Assembly (NCBI GenBank): GCA_009823505.1
Contig: VZQC01009975.1
Coordinates: 756,475-820,474, forward strand
Length of the DNA: 64,000 nucleotides
From: Rhizomys pruinosus
Taxonomy: Eukaryota > Chordata > Mammalia > Rodentia > Spalacidae
Direction of reading: 5' to 3'
In this document: positions 47,341 through 58,473 of the stretch, in pieces
Layout of the letters: every line of letters starts with the position of its first letter
How positions within the stretch are numbered: the stretch's first letter is position 1
Program-made: the position numbers and the translations under genes
The notes under the pieces: model-generated
What the model saw: the letters and a program-made list of their open reading frames with translations, nothing else
The model's database searches: none
What the model was told of the DNA's origin: nothing

Positions 47341-49160
47341 ACCAGAGGTAGCAGGATGCTTCTGCCTAACATTGTTTCAGTATTTCAGATAGAGCTTAGG
47401 GGCTACAAACCAAACAAATGCCAATTCATAGTCTTTCTTCTGTTATTCCTTATATTTAAAAAGTAAGTTGTAAGTACTGTATTACTAGGTTATATAGTTA
47501 CTCATGGATTACTTATTTTAGTTTTGCATATTTTATAAAACATATTTTTCAAAAATTTATACCATTATATCTATATATTTTCCTGAGCTACCAATTCTAA
47601 CTGGAAATTTCCTTATAGGGAAAACATTTCATTCTAGTAAATGGAAAGTACAAACAATAGTAGAATTCTATATTTCCATTCACCTCATTTGCGCATGTGT
47701 TTTACTTAAAAATCCTATGTTGTCAACTGAGAAACATGAAATAATACAAATTATTCTCAGCAGAAGTGCTCTCCTGTGGTCACCAAGGACACTCCTCATG
47801 CGTGTGGGTGTGGCATTGACTGACGAACCTTTGGTAATAGGTCGTTGTTAAATGGTTTGGGGGAGATGGATTATTTTCTGATGTAACTTCAGCTTACAAT
47901 ACTTATAGCAGGTAACATTACAAAAGATCCACCAACCTTTCTCCATTCTATCCTAATACTTTTAAAGCCATGCTCTTCTGTCTACAAAATAGATAGAGCA
48001 AGGAGTTTAGTTTGCTATAGCACTTAATAATGTACATTAAATTCAATGTTCACCACCCACTCACGTAGTTTTCTTTTGCCAAGAGATTGCTGAAAAAGTT
48101 TCATTCTTTTGTTAAGTGTACTTAACAAAATTCAAAAAATTGTATAATTCTTTTTTGCTCCATATTTACTCTCTATGGTTAGAATGCTTCTTATTGTTTA
48201 TGCATTAGTCCAAAATTAGACTTTTCATGCTTTTTAAATTTTAAGAAAACATCATTTTGCCTTATGAAATGTGTATGAGATCCACAGCAAAAATGTCAAG
48301 ATTACTCCGGCCACTGCTTTCTTATACTCAATGGTAATATATTGAACATTTTCTCCAGTTCAACCACAGAAATGAATTATTATAGATGTTTTGGCATCCT
48401 TCTCTGAACAATTGAAGATAACATACAAACACTATCACAAACAGCATTACCTGGAAGAAATATGAATCACTTAGCATGCTTATTTATCTGACTGCTGAAA
48501 ATTATTCTGTAATGTTTGACTCTATGTGTCTATCAAAAAGAAATGGAAAGAAAGACTCCATATTACAATGCACATATTTGATTTCACAGCCTAATTTTAT
48601 TTTGAATTTATGCTGGAGATGGATGCCTGAAACCCCTTTCCCAGGTGCTAATAACTCTGTGTCACGAAGGGACCGTGCCTAGCCAGCCAGTCTCCAGCAG
48701 CAAGGCTGTCCTGAGAGCACCCCACCTCCCCTGTGAACCCGACTTGTACCAAATCTCTCCAGGAGAAACAGCTGTGTTTGCACACAAAGGTGCTCTATAA
48801 CAGCAGGATTCAATGCTAAGCAATGGATACAGCACACAAAGAAAAGAGTCCATTATGACTACAGATAATGAGAAAGCAAGAGGAAGGAAGAAACCCTTGA
48901 AATGAGGCTTGGAACTTTGAAGCTGCTGCTTGGGAAAGCTATTCATGTAAGGGGGAACACTCCCCAGTGACGTAAACATTAAGCCTTGGAGTGTGTAAAC
49001 GTGAGAAAAGGAGCTTTTGGGTATTAATGGCTCCTGTAAGGACATTACAAAGATGGCGTGAAGATCAGTGAGCAGTAAGGCTAGAGGGACGCGACCTCCT
49101 GTGACAGATCAGTAGCCCAGACTCAAGGGGACTTTTGTATTGGATTTACTTGTGAAACAT
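47341..49160. other. No gene recognised
   Basis: No repeat or exon I can name. A 127-codon minus frame at 48,662-49,045 shows no domain or splice context that would support a gene. Confidence 0.4.
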
Positions 49161-49167
49161 GTTCACA

Positions 49168-49306
49168 CATCTCTCCCTCTCCCTCTCCCCTACCACTCTC
49201 CCCCTTTCTCTTCCTCATCCCTCTTCCCCTCCCCTTCCCCATCCCTCTTCCTGCACTCGCTCTCCCCTCTGCTCTTCCCTCTCTCTCCAACCTCTCCCCC
49301 CAGCTG
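49168..49306 (+). repeat. Polypyrimidine (CT-rich) tract
   Basis: About 140 bp almost wholly C and T, irregular CTCC/CCTT units; potential triplex-forming or length-variable sequence. Confidence 0.9.
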
Positions 49307-49668
49307 TCATGAGATCAACAGCTTTGTTCCAAGCCACCCATAGCACAAGTATGATCTGCACAAAACAACACAGTCAAATAAGGAGGGACAGAAACCTCTC
49401 TAGTCAAGAGTTAAAATAAGTTGTTCCTCCTTTTAAATTGATTTTCCCAAGTATTTTGTCAAAAATATGGTAAGGTGCTTAATAAATTCACCTTAGACCA
49501 CATTATTTCAACAAACAGTCCCAGCACAATGATATACTCTGAACATTTGAAAGTTTCAAATTACCTTAAGGAATCATTTATTAGCCAAAGTCTTGATGCC
49601 AATCAAAGACTTGCACATGAGAATCTTTTGAGAATCCTGATCCTGGACCCATTTGAAATAAAAAAATG
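49307..49668. other. No gene recognised
   Basis: Unique-looking left flank of the L1 complex; no feature apart from the left TSD at 49,669-49,680. Confidence 0.4.
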
Positions 49669-49945
49669 ATGAGAATTTTTTCTATTATTTCTTTGTTTTT
49701 TTTCAATTTTTTAACAATAAGTAATAATTTATGAGTATAAGCATCCTTCCTGTAAAACTAATTTGCAAGCAGTTGTGCCCAAACCCACACAGCCCAACGG
49801 TCCCACCATCCAGCTGGGGGGGCTTGTATGTTCAATCAAGTTGATCATATAAGTGTCCAGACTACATTGCTGTAGTTTTACCATTCACTCCAATCGCAGC
49901 CCTTACACTCTACCATGCCCCCTCTACTGCAAATTGTTCCCTAGG

Positions 49946-50304
49946 TGTATTAGTCACTTTTCTGTTGCTGTGATAAAGCACCATGACCAAGGAACTTATA
50001 AAAGGAAGAGTTTATTTGAGCTTACGAATGGCAGTTCCAGGGAATTAGAGTCCATTGTGGCGGGAGGCATGGTGGCTGGAGCTGGCGCGGCAGGCCGAGG
50101 GTCACATCTTGCAAAGAGCACAGGAAAGAGAGAGAGGGCGACTGTAGACCACCAGGCTTGTTAAAATTCACTAAGCCTGCCCCCAGTGATACACTTCCTC
50201 CAGCTCGGCCACACACCCCAAGACCTCCAAAAACAGCGCCACCAACTGGAGACAAATGTCTGAATACCTAGAGCCTATGGGGGACACTCATTCAAACCAC
50301 CACA
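49946..50304 (-). mobile_element. ERVL-MaLR-like solo LTR
   Basis: 359 bp, TG...CA ends, 5-bp TSD CTAGG at 49,941-49,945 and 50,305-50,309. In minus sense it begins TGTGGTGGTTTGAATGAG and has AATAAA ahead of 'ctcttccttttataag', the layout of an MT/ORR1-type LTR. Inserted in L1 3' UTR. No internal retroviral genes. Confidence 0.85.
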
Positions 50305-50325
50305 CTAGGCTTAGAAAAGGGGCAC

Positions 50326-50870
50326 GGGGGCGGGCCAGCTCCTGAGGCACAGGAGGCCGGAAGGCACTTAGGCAGGTACATTTTGGAGTGGACTGTCCAG
50401 GGCTGCTGGAAGGGGGTCAAGACCCTGAGCCCTCTTGTGGAAGGTGGCCGTCTGGGTGGGACCGCTCTTCACCTTTGCAGCGTGAGCAGAGGGTTGGGTT
50501 TGGGTTTGGTTTGGTGCATCTGCAGCTTTGTGAAGGCCGGCTCCTGAGGATCAGGAGGCTGGAAGTCGCTCAGGCAGGTATGGGGTGCAGGCTAGGTCAG
50601 GCATACCCCCCCCACATACCGCCAATGGGAATTGGTGAGAATCCAAGTGGACTTTCTTTTGGAGAACCTTCAGAACAGGAATAGAAGAGTGACTTAGGCT
50701 TCCAATATCCAATATATAAACAAAATTGAAAGCCTGAAACCCAGAGAAGTCAATACTACATAAACAAGGAGGAGGAATGAAAAAAAAAAGCATCAGAAGG
50801 AGGCAAGGAACACCATCCACTAACATAGTGAAAAGACATTTGTGATTTGAACCACAAAAGGGAAACCCAC
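50326..50870 (+). promoter_or_regulatory. L1 5'UTR with two monomer-like promoter repeats
   Basis: GC-rich compared with the rest of the element. A motif of about 48 bp occurs at 50,334-50,381 and again at 50,535-50,583 (both with 'CTCCTGAGG', 'CAGGAGGC', 'GGCAGGTA'), giving a period of about 201 bp. This resembles the tandem 5' monomers that act as promoters in mouse L1. Promoter function is inferred from position and from that precedent. Confidence 0.7.
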
Positions 50871-52390
50871 ATGCCAGAGACTCGACGAAGGGACAACATG
50901 GGAAAGGCACAGGATAATCCTGCACTAGGCTCTACCAAACCTGTAGGAGATAGCTACAATGGGAACCCCTTGGCGGAGACCCAAGGAAGAGATCTTAGAG
51001 GAATAATTGCAGACCTACACAAAGAAATTAAAGAAAATGAAGAAGAATTCAGAGAACTAAAGAGAGACAATGAAAAACTCAAAAAAGACCTAGAGGGATA
51101 CAATGACAAACTTTGGAAAGAACTAAAGGAACAGATTGACAAACTCCAGAAAGAACTAGAGGGAGAAAAAAACAAACTCAGAAAGGAAGTAGAAACGCTG
51201 AAAAAGGAAGCCAACAAATGAAGTAAGGAGCGCCAAGAAGAGATTGAGAAATTCAAAAAGGAAATGGAAATACTAAAGAAAACACAGGATGAAATGAAAA
51301 AGGAATTAGAATACTCATACAATCAAGAAGAAAGGAAAGGAAAAAGCCTCAGAAATAGAATAGAGGAAGCAGAACAAAGAATATCAGATCTGGAAGATAA
51401 CAGAGAGCAACTAAAAAGCTCAAATAAATATTATGAAAAATTAAAAACTACACAAAAGTGGAACAACCAGGAAATATGGAACACTATGTAAAGTTCAAAC
51501 CTCTGCATTATAGGAATAGAGGAAGGAGAAGAATCTCAAGAGAATAGTATTGATCAGATCTTCAACAGAATAATAGATGAAAATTTCCCCAAACTAAAAA
51601 TAGAAAAAACCCATACAAATACAAGAAGCACATAGGACTCCAAATAGACAAGATCAGAAAAAAAACTGCCCATGCCATATCATAGTTAAAATGCTAGATG
51701 CCTGTATCAGTCACTTTTCTGTTGCTGTGATTAAACACCATGACCAAGGAACCCATAAAAGGAAGAGTCCACTTGAGCCCAAGATTGACGGTTCCAGGGA
51801 ATCAGAGTCCATTGTGGTGGGAGGCATGTGGCCGGAGCTGGAGCGGCAGGCCGAGGGCCACATCCCGCAATGAGCACAGAAAGCAGAGAGAGAGCAACTG
51901 GAGACCACAAAGCTTGTTAAACTCACTAAGCCTGCCCCCAATAATGTACTTCCTCTAGCACGGCCATACCTTCTAAGACCTCCAAAAACAGTGCCACCAA
52001 CTGGAGACAAAACAGCCTATGGGGGACACTCATTCAAACCACCACAATGCCCAAAACAAAAACAAAATTCTGAAGGTTACAAAAGAAAAAAAAGTCACAC
52101 ACAAAGGGAAACCCATCAGAATTAAATCTGCCATCTCGGTGCAAACCATGAAAGAAAGAAGACCATGGAGCAAAGCATTCCCAGTGTTAAAGGACTATGG
52201 ATGCCAACCCAGAATACTTTACACAGCAAAAATATTGACCATAGTTGAAGGAGAGAGAAAAATCTTCCATGACATAAACAAGAGGATAGAACACATGTCT
52301 GGAAAACCAACTCTTCATAAAATACTTGAAGCAATTCAAAGGACAGAAGAGAAGAGCAACTATCCTCAAACACCTAGGAAAAGAAACTAA
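50871..52390 (+). pseudogene. L1 ORF1 (RNA-binding chaperone) pseudogene
   Basis: ORF1p coats L1 RNA as a trimer. The start ATG at 50,871 gives 'MPETRRRDNMGKAQDN'. Residues about 50-205 are a long charged coiled coil with heptads ('LHKEIKENEEEFRELKRDNE'). An RRM-like part follows at about 51,492 ('NLCIIGIEEGEESQENSI'). After the LTR at 51,702-52,046 the C-terminal domain resumes to 52,390, with the 'KGKPIRI', 'ERRPW' and 'QPRILYTAKI' words typical of the family. In-frame stops at 51,219 and 51,489, more near 51,630, plus the LTR, make it nonfunctional. ORF2 begins 36 bp downstream. Confidence 0.9.
51702..52046 (-). mobile_element. ERVL-MaLR-like solo LTR in L1 ORF1
   Basis: 345 bp, TG...CA ends, 5-bp TSD ATGCC at 51,697-51,701 and 52,047-52,051. 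Clearly homologous to 49,946-50,304, in the same orientation. Its AATAAA equivalent is mutated. Confidence 0.87.
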
Positions 52391-52425
52391 TAAAAACATA
52401 AGCAAATCAGAGGCTAGAAGTCCAA

Positions 52426-53231
52426 ATGTATAATAAAGTGAAAGGAAGCAACATCCATCTTTCAATTATAACCTTAAATCTTAATGGGCTAAACTCCCCA
52501 ATCAAAAGGCATAGACTGGGAGAATGGATTAGGAAACAAATCCCATCTATATGCTGTCTACAAGAAACCCATCTCAATTTCAAGGATAGGCACCAACTTA
52601 AGGTGAAGGGATGGAAGAAAGTATTCCAAGCAAATGGTACCAAAAAGAAAGCAGGTGTTGCTTTTCTAATATCAGAAAAAATAGACTTCAAAGCAAAAGA
52701 AATCAAAAGAGACAAAGAGGGCCATTACATCTTTTTTAAAGGAACAATTGAATATGAAGATCTGACAATCCTGAATATATATGCACCAAACACTGGTGCA
52801 CCAAACTTTATAAAGACAATTCTTCAGGATCTGAAGGCACAGATTAACCCCAGCACACTAATATTAGGGGACTTCAATACCCATTAAGTCCCCTAGACAG
52901 ATCAACAGGACAAAAGATAAACAGAGAGACATCTGAACTAAATGATACAATACACCAAATGGACCTCACAGACATCTATCGAATATTTTACCCAAACACC
53001 AGAGAATACACTTTCTACTCAGCACCTCAAGGAACATTCTCCAAAATAGACCATATATTGGGACACAGGAAAAAAACTCAACAAATACAAAAAGTTTGAA
53101 ATAATCTCATGCATTCTCTCAGAACACAGTGCAATAAAACTCAATATCAACAACAGGATAAACCCTACAACCTACAAGAACACACGGAGACTAAACAACA
53201 CTCTCCTGAATAATGAATGGGTCAAGGAGGA

Positions 53232-53275
<44 letters not shown>

Positions 53276-56200
53276 AAAGAAAGAAAGATAAACATTCCTC
53301 CAGCTGAATGACAATGATAAAACAACACAGCAAAACCTATGGGACACTTTAAAACCAGTCCTAAGAGGGAACTTTATAGCTCTAAGTGCCTACATTAGAA
53401 AAAAGAAACAGAAAGAGCACAAGTGAATGATCTAACACTGCAGCTAAAAATACTTGAGAGGCAACAATAAATGAATCCTAAATGCAGCAGACAAGAAGAA
53501 ATAACAAAAATCAGAGCAGAGATCAATGAAATAGAAACAAAGAAAACCATACCAAAAAAATCAATGAATCCAAAAGTTGGTTCTTTTAGAGAATAAACAA
53601 GACAGACAGACCTCTAGCCCAGTTAAACAAAAGAAAGAAGGAACAACTCCAAATCAATAGAATCTGTGATGAAAGGAGAAATATCACAACAGACAATGAA
53701 AAGATCCAGACAATCATAAGGGAATATTTAAAAAACCTATACTCTACTAAGTTTGAAAACCTAGAAGAAATGGATGAATATCTGAAATCCTGGGAATCAC
53801 CAAAGATCAACCAAGAAGATATTGACAGCCTAAATAGACCAATAATACAGGAAGAAATTGAAGATGAAATAAGTAGCCTCCCAACCAAAAAATGCCCAGG
53901 CCCAGATGGTTTCACGGCAGAATTCTATAAAATATTTGAAAAAGACTTACAACCATTACTACTCAAGTTGTTTAGAAGGATACAAACGGGGGGAGTTCTC
54001 CCAGATTCCTTCTGTGAAGCCAGCATCATGCTATTACAAAAACCAGGTAAAGACACAACCAAAAAGGAGAACTATAGACCCATCTCCCTAATGAACACAG
54101 ATTCCAAAATTCTAAACAGCATACTGGCAAATCGCATACAGACACATATCAAGAAGATCATCCACCATGACCAAGTTGGATTCATATCAGAGATGCAGGG
54201 ATGGTTCAACATATGAAAATCAATAAATATCATCAAACATATAAATGGACTGAAAGACAAAAACCACACCATCATCTCAGTTTACATGGAGAAAGCCTTT
54301 AACAAAATCCAGCATCACTTCATGTTTAAAGTCCTAGAGGGAATTGGACTGGAGGGTTCATTCCTCAATGTAATCAAAGCCCTATACAGGAAACCCACAG
54401 CCAATATCATCCTAAATGGGGAAACGACAGAAGCATTCCCCTTAAAGGTAGGAACTTGGAAAGGCTGCCCCCTGTCACCACTCCTTTTCAACATAGTGCT
54501 TGAATCCCTTGCTAGGGCAATAAGGCAAGAAAAAGAAATTAAAGGAGTTCTAATTGAAAAAGAGGAAGTCAAGCTATCCCTTTTGGTTGATGATATGATT
54601 GTCTACCTAAAGGATGCTAATAACACCAGAAAACTCCTAGAAATGATAAAGAGCTTCAGTAAAGTGGCAAGATACAATATATATCTAGAAAAATCAGTAG
54701 CCTTTCTTTACACCAAAAACAAGCAACTGAAGAAGGACTACAAGGAGACCTTCCAATTCACAATAGCCTCAAAAACAATAAAATACCTAGGAACAAACCT
54801 AACCAAAGACACCAAGGATCTCTACAACAAAAATTTTAAACCCCTGAAGAAGGAAATTGAGGAAGACATCAGGAGATGGACAAAACTCCCATGCTCTGGA
54901 TTGGGAAAATAAATATAGTAAATAGTAAAAATGTCCATCCTACCCAAACTAGTGTACAGATTTAATGCAATCCCAATCAAAATCCCCAAGAGTTTCTTCA
55001 CAGGCTTGGAAAAAAATCCTCAATTTCATTTGGAAAAACAAAAGACCCCGAATAGCCAAAGCAACCCTGAGCGAAAAGAGCAATACAGGGGATATCGCTC
55101 TACCAGACATCAAACTATACTACAGGGCTATAGTCATAAAAACAGCCTGGTACTGGCACAAAAACAGACCAGTTGACAATGGAATAAAATGGAAGATCCA
55201 ATCCTGAGCACATACAATTTCAGCCACCTCATATTTGACAAGGGGGCCAAGAAGACACAATGGAAGAAAGACAGCATCTTCAGTAAGTGGTGTTGTCAAA
55301 ACTGGATCACCACTAGTAGAAGAATAAAATTAAACCCATACCTCTCTCCCTGTACAAAAGTCAATTCCAGATGGATCAACGACCTCAACGTGAAACCCCA
55401 AACTCTGGAGGTGATAGAAGAGAAACTTGGCAGCAGACTACAAGACATAGGTGTAGGAAAAGACTTCCTAAATCAGAAAGCAGCTGCACAAGAAATAAGA
55501 TCGACAATTGACAAATGGGACCTCATTAAACTCAAAAAGAAACAATCAAGGAAGTGAAGAGAAAACCCACAAACTGGGAGGAAACCTTCACTGCAGATAC
55601 ATCTGAAAAAGCATTAATTTCCAGAGTATACAAGACACTCAAAAAAACAAAGAAGAAAGAAAACAAATGAATCACTCAAAAGATGGAGCAAAGAACTGAA
55701 TAGAGACTTCACAGAGGAGGAATTAGAGATGGCTGAGAAACGTCTTAAAAACTGTTCAATGTCACTAAGATTTAGGGGAATGCAAATTAAGACCACTTTA
55801 AGATATCATCTCACTCTGATAAGACTGGCCAGGATCAAGAAAACAAACAATATCAAGTGCTGGAGAGGTTGTGCGGAAAGGGGAACACTCATCCATTGCT
55901 GGTGGGAATGTAAACTTGTACAGCCAGTATGGAAAGCAGTGTGGAGAACCCTTAGAAGATTCAAAATGAGCTTGCCATTTGACCCAGTCATACCACTCCT
56001 GGGCATATACCCACAAGAATCATCTAACTGCAGAAATACATGCACACCTATGTTTATTGCAGCTCGGTTCACAATAGCAAAAAGCTGGAACCAACCCAAA
56101 TGCCCCTCAACTGACGAGTAGATAGAGAAAATGTGGTACATGTACACAATGGAGTTCTATGCAGCGGTAAAGAAAGACAGCACCATGAACTTTGCAGGTA

Positions 56201-56292
56201 AATGGATGGAGCTAGAAGATACTATATTAAGTAAAGAAACACAGTCCCAGAAAAACAAAAGACGAATGATATCCCTCATATGTGGATGCTAG
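52426..56292 (+). pseudogene. L1 ORF2 (endonuclease-reverse transcriptase) pseudogene
   Basis: Near the usual ORF2 size (about 1,280 codons). Endonuclease domain from 52,426 ('HLSIITLNLNGLNSPIKRH', 'CCLQETHL', 'LGDFNTH'), then a one-base deletion at about 52,884 shifts the frame. A GAAA expansion lies at 53,228-53,290. RT from about 53,770 ('[17 protein letters not shown]', '[13 protein letters not shown]', '[11 protein letters not shown]'). The first catalytic Asp motif reads SVYMEKAF instead of SIDAEKAF, and FADD reads LVDD. The Cys-rich C-terminal domain follows at 55,729-56,121 ('[19 protein letters not shown]'). Stop TAG at 56,290. Catalytically dead. Confidence 0.92.
53228..53290 (+). 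repeat. (GAAA)n expansion inside L1 ORF2
   Basis: About 15 GAAA units at the place where related copies have only two or three (33,818-33,829). Confidence 0.95.
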
Positions 56293-58473
56293 CACCAATA
56301 ACCCAGTTATAAATATTTCTTGTGTAGAGGGATGCATATTAAAAGAACAACAACAGAAAGACTGCATCAGAAAACTGACTGAAATAGTGAATGGGGGGCA
56401 GCGGGAGAGGGACATGGGTCTATATTCGATTAATGTATATTTAATTGACATGAGTTCAACAAGTATTCAATTTTGCCCAGACTCTGTCTACAAGTTACAT
56501 GGTGTTTTAGAACTTAGTAAAAGTAAATATGTGTATATTAAACAACATTGGTTTAAAGGATCTGATAAAAATGGAAATGCACCTGAGTTAATTGGAAATA
56601 TAAATTGTTGTTGTTCACATTTGTTTTACTTAAAATCTGTATAACAATAACTTTGGGATTGGCACAAACAAATGTTCTCTATAATTTTTCTTTTGTACAG
56701 TATCACCTTGTAACATTATCTTTTACCTGTAGGATGACTTAACTTAAAAAATAAAGTTTGCTTCCCAAGTTAACCACATAATGTCACCCAAAACAGCATG
56801 GGTGAATTTGATTAAATCTGTGCCTTGATTCCAGCCTATAAGTATGTGTAATACAACTGCCTTTTTGAGACTCATGGTTTCAAAAAAACCATAAAATTTA
56901 AAAAAGGGATACAGGTAGATATGAAATTTTTGTCAAAAACCTTGCAATTCAAATCTTAAAACTAACTATGGGAAAAGATTTGCATGTTCCAACAGGTCAA
57001 AATGTCACCAACTTAATGGCTGAGAAAGAAAAGATACAGCTTTGCATTGTGTAGGATGTACCAGGAAGTGCCAGCAGAAAGGTTGGCCCATCTGAACATT
57101 GAAAGGAAGAATAGCCTCAGATTGATACAGACATCAAACCCCTCTGTGAATCCTACTTGTAACAACTATTTATAATGAGTCCTAAAGAAACTTACCTTCT
57201 AGGTGCCGCAAGGTTTTAATACGAGAGACTTTCTTACCACCCCCCCCCAATAGAACAAGGAGAAATATGATGATGATGAGGTCGTTCTCTAACTGTAAAT
57301 TGGAGCCAACTGTTATAGAGGTAATCTCTTATAAAACTGGTAAAACTGCCTTCTTTAATTGACTGATAGACATAGGAACTGTGAAAAGGATTATTCTCTA
57401 TTCAGATCCAAATAGAAAACTAAAATCTCCTTAAGCTATGCACTTAAGCAAAATATATTAATACAGGAGAGCTCTGATATCAGCAATGGATTATTCTGTC
57501 AAGGAGATGTTGGCCAGGGGATCCAAGCCCCCCTCAAAAAAGGTAAAGGCTGCTTGCCCGTAAACTGGGATACCCACAAGAAGAGAGGCAATAAGGCTCT
57601 GCTGTTGAAGACCTGATGTAAGCATGGGAAAGATGCATTGAGACCACACTTGCAAGTGTACAGTTGGTCTCTTGAATGCTAGCAAGTGTTATCAAAGGCC
57701 ACTAAAGCAATAAAGCAAATATAGGTCTCCTTGAGTCAAGCAAGAGTCTTCGGTCAGTACCAGCTACACCTCACCTGCCTGGAAATACTGTGCAACAGTG
57801 GCAGCCATATGCCTGTATTTCCCAAATCTAATTGACTATTGGCTCACTCCTTGGAGGAATAACCCACGGCTGATGCCACAAGCTTACATCCTCTAGTGGT
57901 TAGGAGATGTTATAAGCCACAGTAATTGTGTCATATTTTACAGAAAAAACATAATTCATGGATTGACATGCCATATAAACATCTGTGTCTATACCAAAGT
58001 AACCTACCATAACAATTAGTGCTGTTTGGATACCTGTATATCTAATTGCTTGTGCTTCATTAGTAGGATTGAAAGGTTATTCCTGGACAAACTGTTTCCT
58101 TGTCAGCCCATGAAAGGAAACAGGCAAAATTGGCCAGAGTCCAAGACAACAGCTCCAGAGAAAGTAGACTGTTTTGCTTCTCATCCACCTGTGCTCCTTT
58201 TCTAAGACTTAGGGAACAATCTGCAGAAGAGGGGGCGTGGTAGAATGTAAGGGGTGTGATTGGGGTGAATGGTGAAACTACAGCAATATAATCTGGACAC
58301 TCATCTGATCAACTTAATTGAACATACAAGCTCCCCCCCCCCAGCTGGATGGTGGGACCCATGGGCTGTGTGGGTTTGAGCACAACTGCTTGCAAATTGG
58401 TTTTACATGAAGGATGCTTGTACTCATAAATTATCACTTATTGTTAAAAAATGAAAAAAAGAAGTATAAAAAA
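56293..58473 (+). other. Long L1 3'UTR module
   Basis: About 2.2 kb between the ORF2 stop and the A-rich end. Recurs in whole or part at 58,487-60,392 (minus), 61,636-62,991 (mixed), 23,033-23,957 (plus), 4,462-5,186 (minus) and 10,482-10,829 (inverted). Frames of 120 codons (56,282) here and 188 or 115 codons in the minus copy are not conserved between copies, so I regard it as noncoding. The older L1s at 121 and 16,010 have only about 550 bp of 3' UTR. Confidence 0.85.

Larger units (their letters stand above)
50326..58473 (+). mobile_element. Nearly full-length L1 LINE (plus)
   Basis: 8,148 bp including a 345-bp LTR. Order: 5' UTR 50,326-50,870, ORF1 50,871-52,390, short spacer, ORF2 52,426-56,292, long 3' UTR 56,293-58,473 with an A-rich end. 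Perfect 13-bp TSD AGAAAAGGGGCAC at 50,313-50,325 and 58,474-58,486. Both ORFs are broken, so it cannot move by itself now. Confidence 0.93.

Noticed and set aside
56282..56644. 120-codon frame after L1 ORF2 as a third L1 protein
   Set aside because: The matching region of the minus copy (60,040-60,392) has indels that break it; no conservation of reading frame.
50326..58473. Potentially active full-length L1
   Set aside because: ORF1 has stops and an LTR; ORF2 has a frameshift, a microsatellite expansion and changed RT catalytic motifs.
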